Shown here: piece after piece, positions 7,947-15,082 of the stretch
Numbering within the stretch: the stretch's first letter is position 1
Layout: each line of letters opens with the position of its first letter
Origin: a virus
DNA: 28,282 bases
Reading direction: 5' to 3' (one strand)
Virus record (IMG/VR): IMGVR_UViG_3300006920_000177
Location: 1 to 28,282 of that record
Notes under the pieces: generated by a model
Database searches by the model: none
Told to the model about the DNA's origin: nothing
The model's input: only the letters and a program-made list of their open reading frames with translations
Made by a program: the position numbers and the translations under genes

Positions 7947-8477
7947 TTACACACCCGCAGTGATTGTTCCACCTGCATCAACTAAGTTAGTATCAAGGAA
8001 ATTAGCAGGAGTTTTCTCCATACCTGTTAGGGTAAGAGTATATCCACTAAAATCTCCCATTTGTTGTCCTGTTACAACTGTTCCACCTGTAACTTCCATT
8101 CCGTTTAGCAATCCTGCTACAAAGAAAGCACCATTTTGGTCTTCCACAATAACGTGAGGATGTCCGTAAGAAATTAATTTAATCTCTTTGTGGTCTTCTT
8201 TAGATAGTCTAGGCATAGACAATTCAAGAACTTGTTCAAAAGCAGTAGTTCCATTTTCAACAGAAGACTGAATATTTTGAGTGAAAGAACTTGAAAAATG
8301 CACCTCGTATTTGTAAGCAGCAACTGCAACTCCTAGAGTGTCAATTACATCTAGGTCTGTTATATTATAGGCTAGTCCATCAATATCTCCATAGTTAATG
8401 AAATAGATATTTTTGATACCACCTACAGAATCCTTACAGGGTTTTAAACGCCCTAATGATAAATTTTCGCAAGCCAT
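7947..8477 (-). CDS. Tail tube-like (major tail) protein
   Basis: A 176-residue protein, second gene after the major capsid protein counting it as first. The N-terminus MACENLSLGRLKPCKDSVGGIKNIYFINYGD, the middle segment with FEQVLELSMPRLSKEDHKEIKLI, and the later VIVEDQNGAFFVAGLLNGMEVTGG and SGYTLTLTGMEKTPANF together form a pattern I associate with tail tube-like proteins of Bacteroidota siphoviruses: a beta-barrel with strands around the conserved GY-LTLTG-E motif. It would form the inner tube of the tail. Its operon closes at the terminator at 7891-7918. The name rests on motif memory and context, not on a search. Confidence 0.65.
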   Translation of the reverse strand: MACENLSLGRLKPCKDSVGGIKNIYFINYGDIDGLAYNITDLDVIDTLGVAVAAYKYEVHFSSSFTQNIQSSVENGTTAFEQVLELSMPRLSKEDHKEIKLISYGHPHVIVEDQNGAFFVAGLLNGMEVTGGTVVTGQQMGDFSGYTLTLTGMEKTPANFLDTNLVDAGGTITAGV

Positions 8478-8496
8478 AATTTTATAGTATTTTTTT

Positions 8497-8518
8497 TAGA
8501 TTATTAGATTAGATTAGA
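8497..8518. repeat. Short tandem TTAGAT repeats in the leader of the tail-tube gene
   Basis: Four TTAGAT/TTAGAA-type units, one offset by two bases, 20-40 bases upstream of the tail-tube start. On the mRNA strand they read as TCTAAT repeats. No function can be assigned. Confidence 0.5.
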
Positions 8519-8527
8519 AATAGGATT

Positions 8528-8549
8528 TGGAGGGTAATTAAACCCTCCA
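8528..8549 (-). other. Stable hairpin between capsid and tail-tube genes
   Basis: TGGAGGGT at 8528-8535 pairs perfectly with ACCCTCCA at 8542-8549 around a 6-base loop. No T-run follows on the - strand, so a classic terminator is unlikely. It may be an mRNA stabiliser, a processing site or a weak attenuator that sets the ratio of capsid to tail-tube protein. Confidence 0.6.
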
Positions 8550-8571
8550 TCCCCTTATATCAAATCACTTA

Positions 8572-9489
8572 TTATGCAGGTGTGTAAAGTACTACCTCTG
8601 CACCATAAGCATAACCTACTGCTGCAGTATATCGCATAACAAATCTCACATTTCGTGAACCATCTTTGTCAGCCATATCCAATACTTTAACCTCATTTCT
8701 ATCAGAACTTAAACCTGTTCCGAAGAATAAGTTAGAAGACTGAGCAGCTACCATATAGCTAGAAGGCATACCTGAAGCCATAAAGATGTTTACACCTTCA
8801 AATTGTAACTGAGAAAATCCTTGATTAGAACCTTCATTTCTGTAACCATCTCCACCACCTTGTAGTGCTAAAGAAGAAACATACGCTCTCCAAACATTAG
8901 GAGCAACATATAATTTTAAATCCTCTTTACCATAGATAGCCTCAGGGATAAGGTTTATAACCTTTCTCATTTCAGCTTGGATAGTTCCTGAAGCAGCAGC
9001 AATACCTGCTTGGTCAATTACAGTCGCATCAGCAGTAAATAATGTGATTAATCCATCAAATTCACCTTCGTTTCCGTCAGCACCATTCCAAATGATAGAC
9101 TCATTTGCAGTAGCAACTTCAGCTACAGTTTTACCTATAATGAAAGAAGCTAAATCAGGAGGTAAATTATCGTGAGCCGATAATCCCATAGAAATTGCAT
9201 CCCAATCATCTTGGAAATCTTGCTTACACAAAGTGTAGTTCACTTGAAACTCCTTAGGAGTAAGTGTATTTTCATCAACAGTGATGGTAGCAGTAGGCGT
9301 AAAATCACAAGTTCCATCTTTGATAAGGTCACTCATCGCAACTCTTTTCAATACTTGTTTGAACTTGATATTAGGCTTAACTGTTATTCCACCATTACGA
9401 ATAGTAGTTGGTGATAACAAAGCAGCAGACAAATAAGGCATTGCCTTTTCCCCCGCATAGCTAGTTGTAATATTAGTTGTTGTTGGCAT
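8572..9489 (-). CDS. Major capsid protein
   Basis: A 305-residue protein directly downstream of the scaffold-like gene, with an A-rich leader (AACAAAAAAACAATAAAAA) before the ATG, as expected for a highly translated Bacteroidota phage gene. Features that fit an HK97-fold major capsid protein are an early flexible arm, a helical region around QDFQDDWDAISMGLSAHDNLPPDLASFIIGKTVAEVATANESIIWNG (a spine-helix-like stretch), then KLYVAPNVWRAYVSSLALQ, and a C-terminal segment with VKVLDMADKDGSRNVRFVMRYTAAVGYAYGAEVVLY, typical of the P- and A-domain strands. The size is right for a capsid subunit without a large delta domain, consistent with separate scaffold and protease genes next door. No enzyme motif is present. 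Confidence 0.85.
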   Translation of the reverse strand: MPTTTNITTSYAGEKAMPYLSAALLSPTTIRNGGITVKPNIKFKQVLKRVAMSDLIKDGTCDFTPTATITVDENTLTPKEFQVNYTLCKQDFQDDWDAISMGLSAHDNLPPDLASFIIGKTVAEVATANESIIWNGADGNEGEFDGLITLFTADATVIDQAGIAAASGTIQAEMRKVINLIPEAIYGKEDLKLYVAPNVWRAYVSSLALQGGGDGYRNEGSNQGFSQLQFEGVNIFMASGMPSSYMVAAQSSNLFFGTGLSSDRNEVKVLDMADKDGSRNVRFVMRYTAAVGYAYGAEVVLYTPA

Positions 9490-9506
9490 TTTTTATTGTT
9501 TTTTTG

Positions 9507-10034
9507 TTAATTAATTGAATTAAATAATGATTTGAATACCACATCCTCTGTGGTTTGAGTTCGGTTTTGAGCGTAAAGAAATGTTTGTTTCTTTTCTACC
9601 ATACCTTCAGGGTCGTGTACTAAATCATCTGTAGTTTCATCTACCTCACTTAGTTCAACTGACTCCTCAACTACTTCTTCTGTTACAGTTTCTTCAGATA
9701 GTTCTGCAGGCACTTCTTGAGTTGTTGAAGGTGAAATGCTTTCTAACACTTTCGTGTACATCTCTTTAATTTCAGCTATAGCAGAATCAAACTCAGCTTT
9801 AGAAACACTTGCAACAGGTGCAACTACTTCTGCAGGAGCGTCAACTTCGGGAGTGTCTTCTAATACTACTTCCTCTGAAGAGACTTCTTCTAATACAACT
9901 TCTTCTTCAACTACTTCATTAGGTGAAACTACCACTTCTTCATTAGAATCTGTTACTGTACTTTCCTCAACAGGTGTACCAACCGATTTGGCTAGTTCCA
10001 CTATTGCATCGAAAAGTTCCTTTGGTTTTCTCAT
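9507..10034 (-). CDS. Acidic scaffold-like protein
   Basis: A 175-residue protein dominated by Glu, Val and Ser, with many EEVV-type repeats in residues 25-75 and 110-145 and a short helical stretch around SKAEFDSAIAEIKEMYTKVLESI (about residues 83-105). The low-complexity acidic composition, the central coiled-coil-like helix and the location between the capsid protease and the major capsid protein match phage scaffolding proteins, which guide capsid assembly and are then removed by the protease. A C-terminal segment (TFLYAQNRTQTTEDVVFKSLFNSIN) could be the capsid-binding end. The scaffold call is by composition and context. Element F lies 27 bases upstream, so this gene opens the capsid operon. 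Confidence 0.65.
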   Translation of the reverse strand: MRKPKELFDAIVELAKSVGTPVEESTVTDSNEEVVVSPNEVVEEEVVLEEVSSEEVVLEDTPEVDAPAEVVAPVASVSKAEFDSAIAEIKEMYTKVLESISPSTTQEVPAELSEETVTEEVVEESVELSEVDETTDDLVHDPEGMVEKKQTFLYAQNRTQTTEDVVFKSLFNSIN

Positions 10035-10060
10035 AGTTTTAGTTGTTAATTTTATTCTTA

Positions 10061-10095
10061 TTATTAATAATACTAGATAACGAATCTTTTGTCTT
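10061..10095 (-). promoter_or_regulatory. Phage-type promoter-like element F (scaffold/capsid operon)
   Basis: AAGACA at 10090-10095 (one mismatch to AAAACA), 17-bp spacer, TATTAT at 10067-10072. The hexamer ends 32 bases before the scaffold-like gene. It would supply the strong transcription needed for the capsid gene. Confidence 0.65.
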
Positions 10096-10102
10096 ATTTT
10101 CG

Positions 10103-10321
10103 TTAACTTCTATTCACATTTTTTGTTCTAGGTTCTCTACTATTTGATTTAGCACTTACGCTATTGTCACCATCTACTGAACCTATTCCTTGAGATTGTA
10201 ACTCACCATCACAACATTCTCTTGAATAACTACCATCCTTACATAAACAAGCAGTCTTATTCTTTTTAGGACTAGAATTGTGCTTATTAGTATCGTACTT
10301 TCCTTTTCTTTTATTTGCCAT
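10103..10321 (-). CDS. Small Cys-containing basic protein
   Basis: A 72-residue basic, Ser/Lys/Asn-rich protein with a conserved-looking core ACLCKDGSYSRECCDGELQSQGIG (residues 24-47), where Cys25, Cys27, Cys36 and Cys37 form a possible metal site. I have seen this CxC-DGxYS-CC-G-QGIG pattern next to structural genes in Bacteroidota phages, but know no proven function. It starts 2 bases after the protease gene ends and is last in its transcription unit, just before element F. A minor structural or assembly role is a guess. Confidence 0.7.
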   Translation of the reverse strand: MANKRKGKYDTNKHNSSPKKNKTACLCKDGSYSRECCDGELQSQGIGSVDGDNSVSAKSNSREPRTKNVNRS

Positions 10322-10323
10322 AA

Positions 10324-10914
10324 TTATTTATTTAAACTGTTTTTATATTCATCTATTAATGTATTAATCTTTTCTAATGCAGACTCTTCTTCAGCATTTA
10401 CAATACTATCTTTAAATACCCCTTCAATAGAGAATCCTAAGTATTCACCATCTTTAATCTTTTTCCAAACATCATCATTCTCCACTCTAAATGCTACTAC
10501 CCAACTTCCTTTAGGTGCATCTAGATTATAAATGTTGCTTTTATCATTAGTAGGGTCTTCTACTATCCAAGATTCAGTTAAATAAACATCTCCTACCACA
10601 TCTTTATGGTCAACTGTAGTATTATGTACTTTAAGTGTTTTAAGGTACTTTTCAGCAGCTTTACGGACTGTTTCTTCACTGAAGGTTATGTTGTATTCAT
10701 ATCCTGCTTTAACTCGTCTAATAAGCTTATTTGGGATAAGAGCGAGCCCTACAACGATTCTCTTGTCATTATCCACTGCTTTCATTTCGATTTTCTGTTC
10801 ATTTAAGTGAACAAAATCTCTTTCAATTGCAGGTCTGTTTACGAAACTAATGGCATTAATACCACTATTCATACCATCGTCAATTAGTAATTCGATTGTT
10901 TCTATTAATTCCAT
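10324..10914 (-). CDS. Capsid maturation protease, XkdF-type (S78_2-like)
   Basis: A 196-residue protein. Recognisable XkdF features: VVGLALIPNKLIRR (residues 54-67), the YNITFSEETVRKAAEKYL helix (74-91), a His-containing VHNTTVDHKD (96-105), the LTESWIVED stretch with Ser115 (112-120), PKGSWVVAFRVENDDVWKKIKDGEYLGFSIEG (134-165), and a helical tail. His103 and Ser115 are the likely catalytic pair of this serine-type protease, which cleaves scaffold and capsid parts during head maturation. The neighbours support this: scaffold-like and major capsid genes follow. The start overlaps a 38-codon upstream frame by 10 bases. Family call is confident; the catalytic residues are inferred from pattern. 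Confidence 0.88.
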   Translation of the reverse strand: MELIETIELLIDDGMNSGINAISFVNRPAIERDFVHLNEQKIEMKAVDNDKRIVVGLALIPNKLIRRVKAGYEYNITFSEETVRKAAEKYLKTLKVHNTTVDHKDVVGDVYLTESWIVEDPTNDKSNIYNLDAPKGSWVVAFRVENDDVWKKIKDGEYLGFSIEGVFKDSIVNAEEESALEKINTLIDEYKNSLNK

Positions 10915-11021
10915 AGTTTGTTTATTATTCTTTTTATAAATGATTCTTTTTTTATAGGTAACTTATTAATGGCTTTTTCATCAGCCATCATTATCTCTTG
11001 TGGTGTTCTATGTTTTTTCAT
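10905..11021 (-). CDS. Small basic protein overlapping the protease start
   Basis: A 38-residue frame from ATG at 11021, four bases after the appendage gene ends, overlapping the protease start by 10 bases. The product MKKHRTPQEIMMADEKAINK and onward is basic and probably helical. The tight fit between two genes and the stop-start overlap suggest a real coupled gene. Family unknown. Confidence 0.55.
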   Translation of the reverse strand: MKKHRTPQEIMMADEKAINKLPIKKESFIKRIINKLWN

Positions 11022-11025
11022 AATA

Positions 11026-12405
11026 TTATCTTGCATCTATTTCCCAAGTAGAATCTAATTCAAGAGTACAATTTCCTGTTCCATCTAAATTTCTCACCTT
11101 AAAATATGTTATATCTCCATTTAGTATTCTATCGTGATGATTACCTGTAAAGTAAGCAACATCTCTACCACCTTGTGAGTTATTTATAACTCTTGTTTGT
11201 TGGTGAATAATCGTTTCTACTGCATCTCTAAATCTAATTAATTCTATAGAGTATTCGATATTTTGTACTCCTTCTAATACAAAATCCCAACTAACTGTAT
11301 ACTCAACAGGATTTGTTCCATTAAACTTAAGTTGTGCATTTGCAGGTGAAGAAAAATGTTGTAAGTCTTTAGCAGTAAATGTTCCTGCTAATACCTCAGA
11401 TACATTCTGAGTATTAATAGTTGTCTCCACTTCTGCAGCTAAAGCCAATTCTCCTCCAACAAAAGTATTGAATAACCCTTGATTGTTAGCAAACTCACTT
11501 GATAAGTCACTTTCACTAATATTAGGTACTATATTTGCATCTGTAGGGTCAAATACTCCATCTCTTGAAATTATACAACCTCTCAATTGAAGGGTTGAAG
11601 GGTTAGGAAAGTTTAAAGGCTGAAAGTCTAATAACGCTGCTGAAGCAGGCAAATCGCAATTTATGTCTGACAAAAATCTACTATTCATCTGAAACAAAAG
11701 TCCTTCTTTAAATAAAGGTTCTGTCATTCCTGCACTTAAACTTCTTACTATTGATGTTGTAATTCTATATCCACCTCTCCATAATCCGTGAAGCGTTAAT
11801 GAAGGAGAACCACCAAATCTACCTGTACCTGTCTCTAATCCCTGTCTATAATCATAAATATCTCCTAAACTTGTACAGTCAATATAATTTATTCTTGTAA
11901 ACTCAAATGCGTTAAATCCTGTAGCATCATAAAGTTCGTAAACCTTAGACCCTGTTCCACTAACAGTAATAAAAAATTCCTGACCAAGTAAATTCCCTGA
12001 ACCTATTGGTATGGACTCTGATATGAACATAGTATAATTATTTTCTGAGGATATTAGTCCACTTATATCAAAGCTATATCCTCTTATAGTCATTCCGTTA
12101 ACAGGAACAGTTATTTGAATAGTACCTAAATCTATTACGCCATCTAAAAAATATTCTTTAGTGGAATCAATAACTCCACCTAGAGTAGTTGCTACATTTG
12201 CTTGAGTAACAATTATCCTTCCATCTAAATCAGTAGGCTCTACTGCTCCTTCTCCAATCCATTGACTTCCATTCCAATATTCATTATCTCCTGTAGATAA
12301 GTTGTGAATAACCTCACCTTTCTCAGGGTTGAGGTTATTTCTTTCAGTAGTTGTTATCGCATCGGGTCGAACTGTGATAAAAGACCCTTTTCTTGTTCTT
12401 GACAT
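11026..12405 (-). CDS. Tail appendage / receptor-binding-like protein
   Basis: A 459-residue beta-rich protein. The N-terminus has a fibre-attachment style PDAITTTERNNLNPEKGEVIHNLSTGDNEYWNGSQW (residues 14-50), a motif pattern widespread in appendage proteins. The middle (about 65-300) is a series of short strands with turns (GTIQITVPVNGMTIRGYSFDISGLIS, GGYRITTSIVRSLSAG) compatible with a parallel beta-helix or stacked sheets. The C-terminal about 130 residues (LQHFSSPANAQLKFNGTNPVEYTVSWDFVLEGVQN and onward to TWEIDAR) look like a jelly-roll/TNF-like tip as in phage receptor-binding proteins. It is first in its unit, 21 bases after element G. Which receptor it meets cannot be told. Confidence 0.7.
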   Translation of the reverse strand: MSRTRKGSFITVRPDAITTTERNNLNPEKGEVIHNLSTGDNEYWNGSQWIGEGAVEPTDLDGRIIVTQANVATTLGGVIDSTKEYFLDGVIDLGTIQITVPVNGMTIRGYSFDISGLISSENNYTMFISESIPIGSGNLLGQEFFITVSGTGSKVYELYDATGFNAFEFTRINYIDCTSLGDIYDYRQGLETGTGRFGGSPSLTLHGLWRGGYRITTSIVRSLSAGMTEPLFKEGLLFQMNSRFLSDINCDLPASAALLDFQPLNFPNPSTLQLRGCIISRDGVFDPTDANIVPNISESDLSSEFANNQGLFNTFVGGELALAAEVETTINTQNVSEVLAGTFTAKDLQHFSSPANAQLKFNGTNPVEYTVSWDFVLEGVQNIEYSIELIRFRDAVETIIHQQTRVINNSQGGRDVAYFTGNHHDRILNGDITYFKVRNLDGTGNCTLELDSTWEIDAR

Positions 12406-12420
12406 TATATTTATTGCTTT

Positions 12421-12455
12421 ATATTATTAATACTCCGTTTATATCAAATTGTTTT
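12421..12455 (-). promoter_or_regulatory. Phage-type promoter-like element G (appendage/protease unit)
   Basis: AAAACA at 12450-12455, 17-bp spacer, TATTAA at 12427-12432 (one mismatch to TATTAT). The element touches the last two bases of the tape measure gene, and its hexamer ends 21 bases before the appendage start. Confidence 0.6.
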
Positions 12456-14910
12456 ATATTCCACTACTATTAATAGCATTAGCTTTCAGTTGTGCTGCAG
12501 TTTCTATATCATCATAAACTACATAAGCTTGAGTAGGATTGTTAACCTGATTAGCAATAGAATCGGCTAATTGATTAGATTCACTATTCCCCACTATATT
12601 AAAGTTTGGCGTAAAAGCTGCTGCTCCTCCACCTGAACCTCCACCTGAACTTCCTCCTGCACTACTAGCACTTCCGCCTGAGCCTTTAAGGGTAGTTGCT
12701 AAAATGCCTGCAATAGATATACCTGCACCTATGTTATTCTTAGTAATTCTAGCTGCACCTGCAGCTTGTTCAGTAATACTTGCTGCCTTAAAACCTGCTG
12801 CTGCTGCTGCTCCTGCAAATGGACTGATAGCAAATGCTTGTGCGGTTGCTGCTGCATAAGAAGAACCTATTGCTGCCATATTAGCCTTAATTTCATTATT
12901 AGCTGATATAGTATTTATAACTATACCTGCTACTGCTGAACCTTTTTCCAATATTAATGCTGCTAATGCAATTGCTTCATTTTCTTTACCAATAGCTTTA
13001 AATACATTTGATAATCCACCTATCCAACCTACATATTCTAATTGAATTTCTTTCTTAGCATTTATCTTATCCTGTTCTAATTGAATTTCTTCAGCCATTC
13101 TATTTTGGTCGAACATTCTTTGTTGGTCAGCTAATTCCTGAGCAATAGACATTTTATCCTCACCTGCTAGTCTTAGCTTCTCAGATAATTCAACTTGTCT
13201 ATTAGCAAAATCAGCATCTTCAGCATCCCATACTTTCCTAGTTAATTCCTCAATCTGAGCCATTCGCATATTAACAGTATCCTCATTTAGCATACCAATA
13301 TCCAAATTGCTTTCAGCTACATCAACATCAGTGCCTAGTTCTCTAGATAATTGTTGTAATCTAATATCCTCTAATAGATTTGCAGTCTGTTTAGCTTGTA
13401 ATACTTTTTGAGCATCTACTGCTACTTGATATTCAAGTTCAGCTTTAGTAACCTCTTCAGCAAATATAGCTTCAGCTTCAGCTTGCTTTTTAGCATCCTT
13501 ATTTTTCTTCTTAAAGTTTTCTAATCTAAGTCTCTCTTTCTCAATGAAATTAGTCTTAACAAGTTCTAATCCTTGTCTCTCATAATCCTGACTTCTAGCT
13601 AATCTTTCTACATCATCAATATCATCTAAATCAGCAGCATCCTTTCTAAGTTTAAGAATAGCCTTTGACATATCAAGTAATTTCTTCTTGAAATCTCTTA
13701 ATGTTTTAGCGCCTTTATCTTTCTTATCCTTACCAAATAATGTTAAAGCTAATGCTCCATCATCTTCAGTTAACATAGCCATATATTTAGCAACTACATC
13801 CCTACTGCTTTCTAGCTTATCATCTAAATTATTCATAGCAATTTTCACACCTTGTGCTGAGGCATAACCTGCACCTGTAATATTTGCTATAATACCTAGT
13901 CCAACTGTCTCTACAGTACTTAATTGGTCTTTCAACGCCTTACCTTCTTCTCTTATTTGAAAAGTCAATTCCTCTTGAATAACCTCAGCAATTGCTTTAG
14001 CCTTTGCATTTCTAAGTAAGGATTCAGTATATAAATCTAATGCTTCCTGAGACTCAGTAGTTAATCTTCCATTTTCTTCAATCTTTAAATTAAGGTCTTC
14101 ATATTCCTCATTAGCTAGTTTAACGATTTTAGTTAGTGTCTCAGCAGACATATTCCAAGTATTCATAATTTTATCTAAGATGTACATTTCTGTAGCAGCC
14201 TCAGTAAATGAATCTGTTAAATCTTCTACTTCCTTCTTAGCTTTCTTTGCACCACCTCCAAAATAATCAAATGCTGCTATTATTGCTTGCATTGCTAATA
14301 GCAAGCCTAGAGGTCCTGCAAGAGCCTTCCACATCTGCTTAAGCCCTATAGTTACTGCACTTAGCGAGGTACGAAATGTTATAGCCTTACCTGAAGCCTT
14401 TAAGCTTTCATTACCAACTGAGATTAATTGAGTTGATAATTGAGATATGTTGTTTGCCATACCTCTAATACCATAAGGTGCATCCGAAACTACCCTACCA
14501 AATTCTATAGCTGAAGCAGTAGCTTGTCCTGAAGAACCACTAACACCATTAAACTGCTTACTTAAGTTCTGTATCTGAATTTGCTTTTTTGCATAACCTT
14601 GACTACTCATATCCATTACAGAAGCCTCTTCTCTAAGCTTAGCTATCTGTTTGTTAATTGCAGCAGTACTATTTGCGTGTGCAGTAGTTGACCTTTGAAC
14701 TTGAGCAGCATAAGATGCAGTAGTACTAGCTAACTTACGTTCAGCAGCCTCTAACTGCTGAACTTTAACTTTACTTTCTGTACGCCTCATATCTAAATCG
14801 ACTACCTCACCCTTTAATTTTTGGATTTCTGTAGTTAACCTATTCAAGTTGGCTACTGCCTCATCAGTAAGAAAATTTAAATCTATATTTATTCTATTCT
14901 CTTGAGTCAT
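12454..14910 (-). CDS. Tail tape measure protein
   Basis: An 818-residue protein that sets tail length. It starts with long coiled-coil-prone stretches (residues 1-115, including EIQKLKGEVVDLDMRRTESKVKVQQLEAAERKLAS), then EFGRVVSDAPYGIRGMANNISQLSTQLISVG (about 137-167), a pattern I know from tape measures of Bacteroidota phages. Hydrophobic segments lie near 192-215 (ALAGPLGLLLAMQAIIAAFDYFGGG) and 640-720, as in tape measures that reach the cell membrane during DNA ejection. A Gly/Ser-rich linker is at about 745-770. By the usual rule of about 1.5 angstroms per residue, the tail would be roughly 120 nm long. The ATG overlaps the upstream stop by one base (TAATG). Confidence 0.9.
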   Translation of the reverse strand: MTQENRINIDLNFLTDEAVANLNRLTTEIQKLKGEVVDLDMRRTESKVKVQQLEAAERKLASTTASYAAQVQRSTTAHANSTAAINKQIAKLREEASVMDMSSQGYAKKQIQIQNLSKQFNGVSGSSGQATASAIEFGRVVSDAPYGIRGMANNISQLSTQLISVGNESLKASGKAITFRTSLSAVTIGLKQMWKALAGPLGLLLAMQAIIAAFDYFGGGAKKAKKEVEDLTDSFTEAATEMYILDKIMNTWNMSAETLTKIVKLANEEYEDLNLKIEENGRLTTESQEALDLYTESLLRNAKAKAIAEVIQEELTFQIREEGKALKDQLSTVETVGLGIIANITGAGYASAQGVKIAMNNLDDKLESSRDVVAKYMAMLTEDDGALALTLFGKDKKDKGAKTLRDFKKKLLDMSKAILKLRKDAADLDDIDDVERLARSQDYERQGLELVKTNFIEKERLRLENFKKKNKDAKKQAEAEAIFAEEVTKAELEYQVAVDAQKVLQAKQTANLLEDIRLQQLSRELGTDVDVAESNLDIGMLNEDTVNMRMAQIEELTRKVWDAEDADFANRQVELSEKLRLAGEDKMSIAQELADQQRMFDQNRMAEEIQLEQDKINAKKEIQLEYVGWIGGLSNVFKAIGKENEAIALAALILEKGSAVAGIVINTISANNEIKANMAAIGSSYAAATAQAFAISPFAGAAAAAGFKAASITEQAAGAARITKNNIGAGISIAGILATTLKGSGGSASSAGGSSGGGSGGGAAAFTPNFNIVGNSESNQLADSIANQVNNPTQAYVVYDDIETAAQLKANAINSSGI

Positions 14911-15080
14911 TATATTTTAATTAAGTTTCGTTTAACATTTGGTATTAATTCTTTCAAGGATGTTGGTGCTTCATATTTCCCTTTAGCAGTCAATATATCC
15001 TCATCAGAAATGTAGTAATTACTTATCTTTAATAAGTGTAATACATTCTTTAGATAGTTTGCTTTATCGTTATTATCCAT
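14910..15080 (-). CDS. Small protein before the tape measure gene
   Basis: A 56-residue frame from ATG at 15080, two bases after the baseplate gene ends; its TAA shares one base with the tape measure ATG. The product is hydrophilic, with YLKNVLHLLKISNYYISDEDILTAKGKYEAP as its core. Tight spacing on both sides supports translation. It has no recognised family. Confidence 0.65.
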   Translation of the reverse strand: MDNNDKANYLKNVLHLLKISNYYISDEDILTAKGKYEAPTSLKELIPNVKRNLIKI

Positions 15081-15082
15081 AA

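Noticed and set aside
9736-10080. 114-codon + strand frame rich in Ser/Thr
   Set aside because: Exact antisense of the Glu/Val-rich scaffold-like gene; composition is explained by the GAA/GTA codons opposite.
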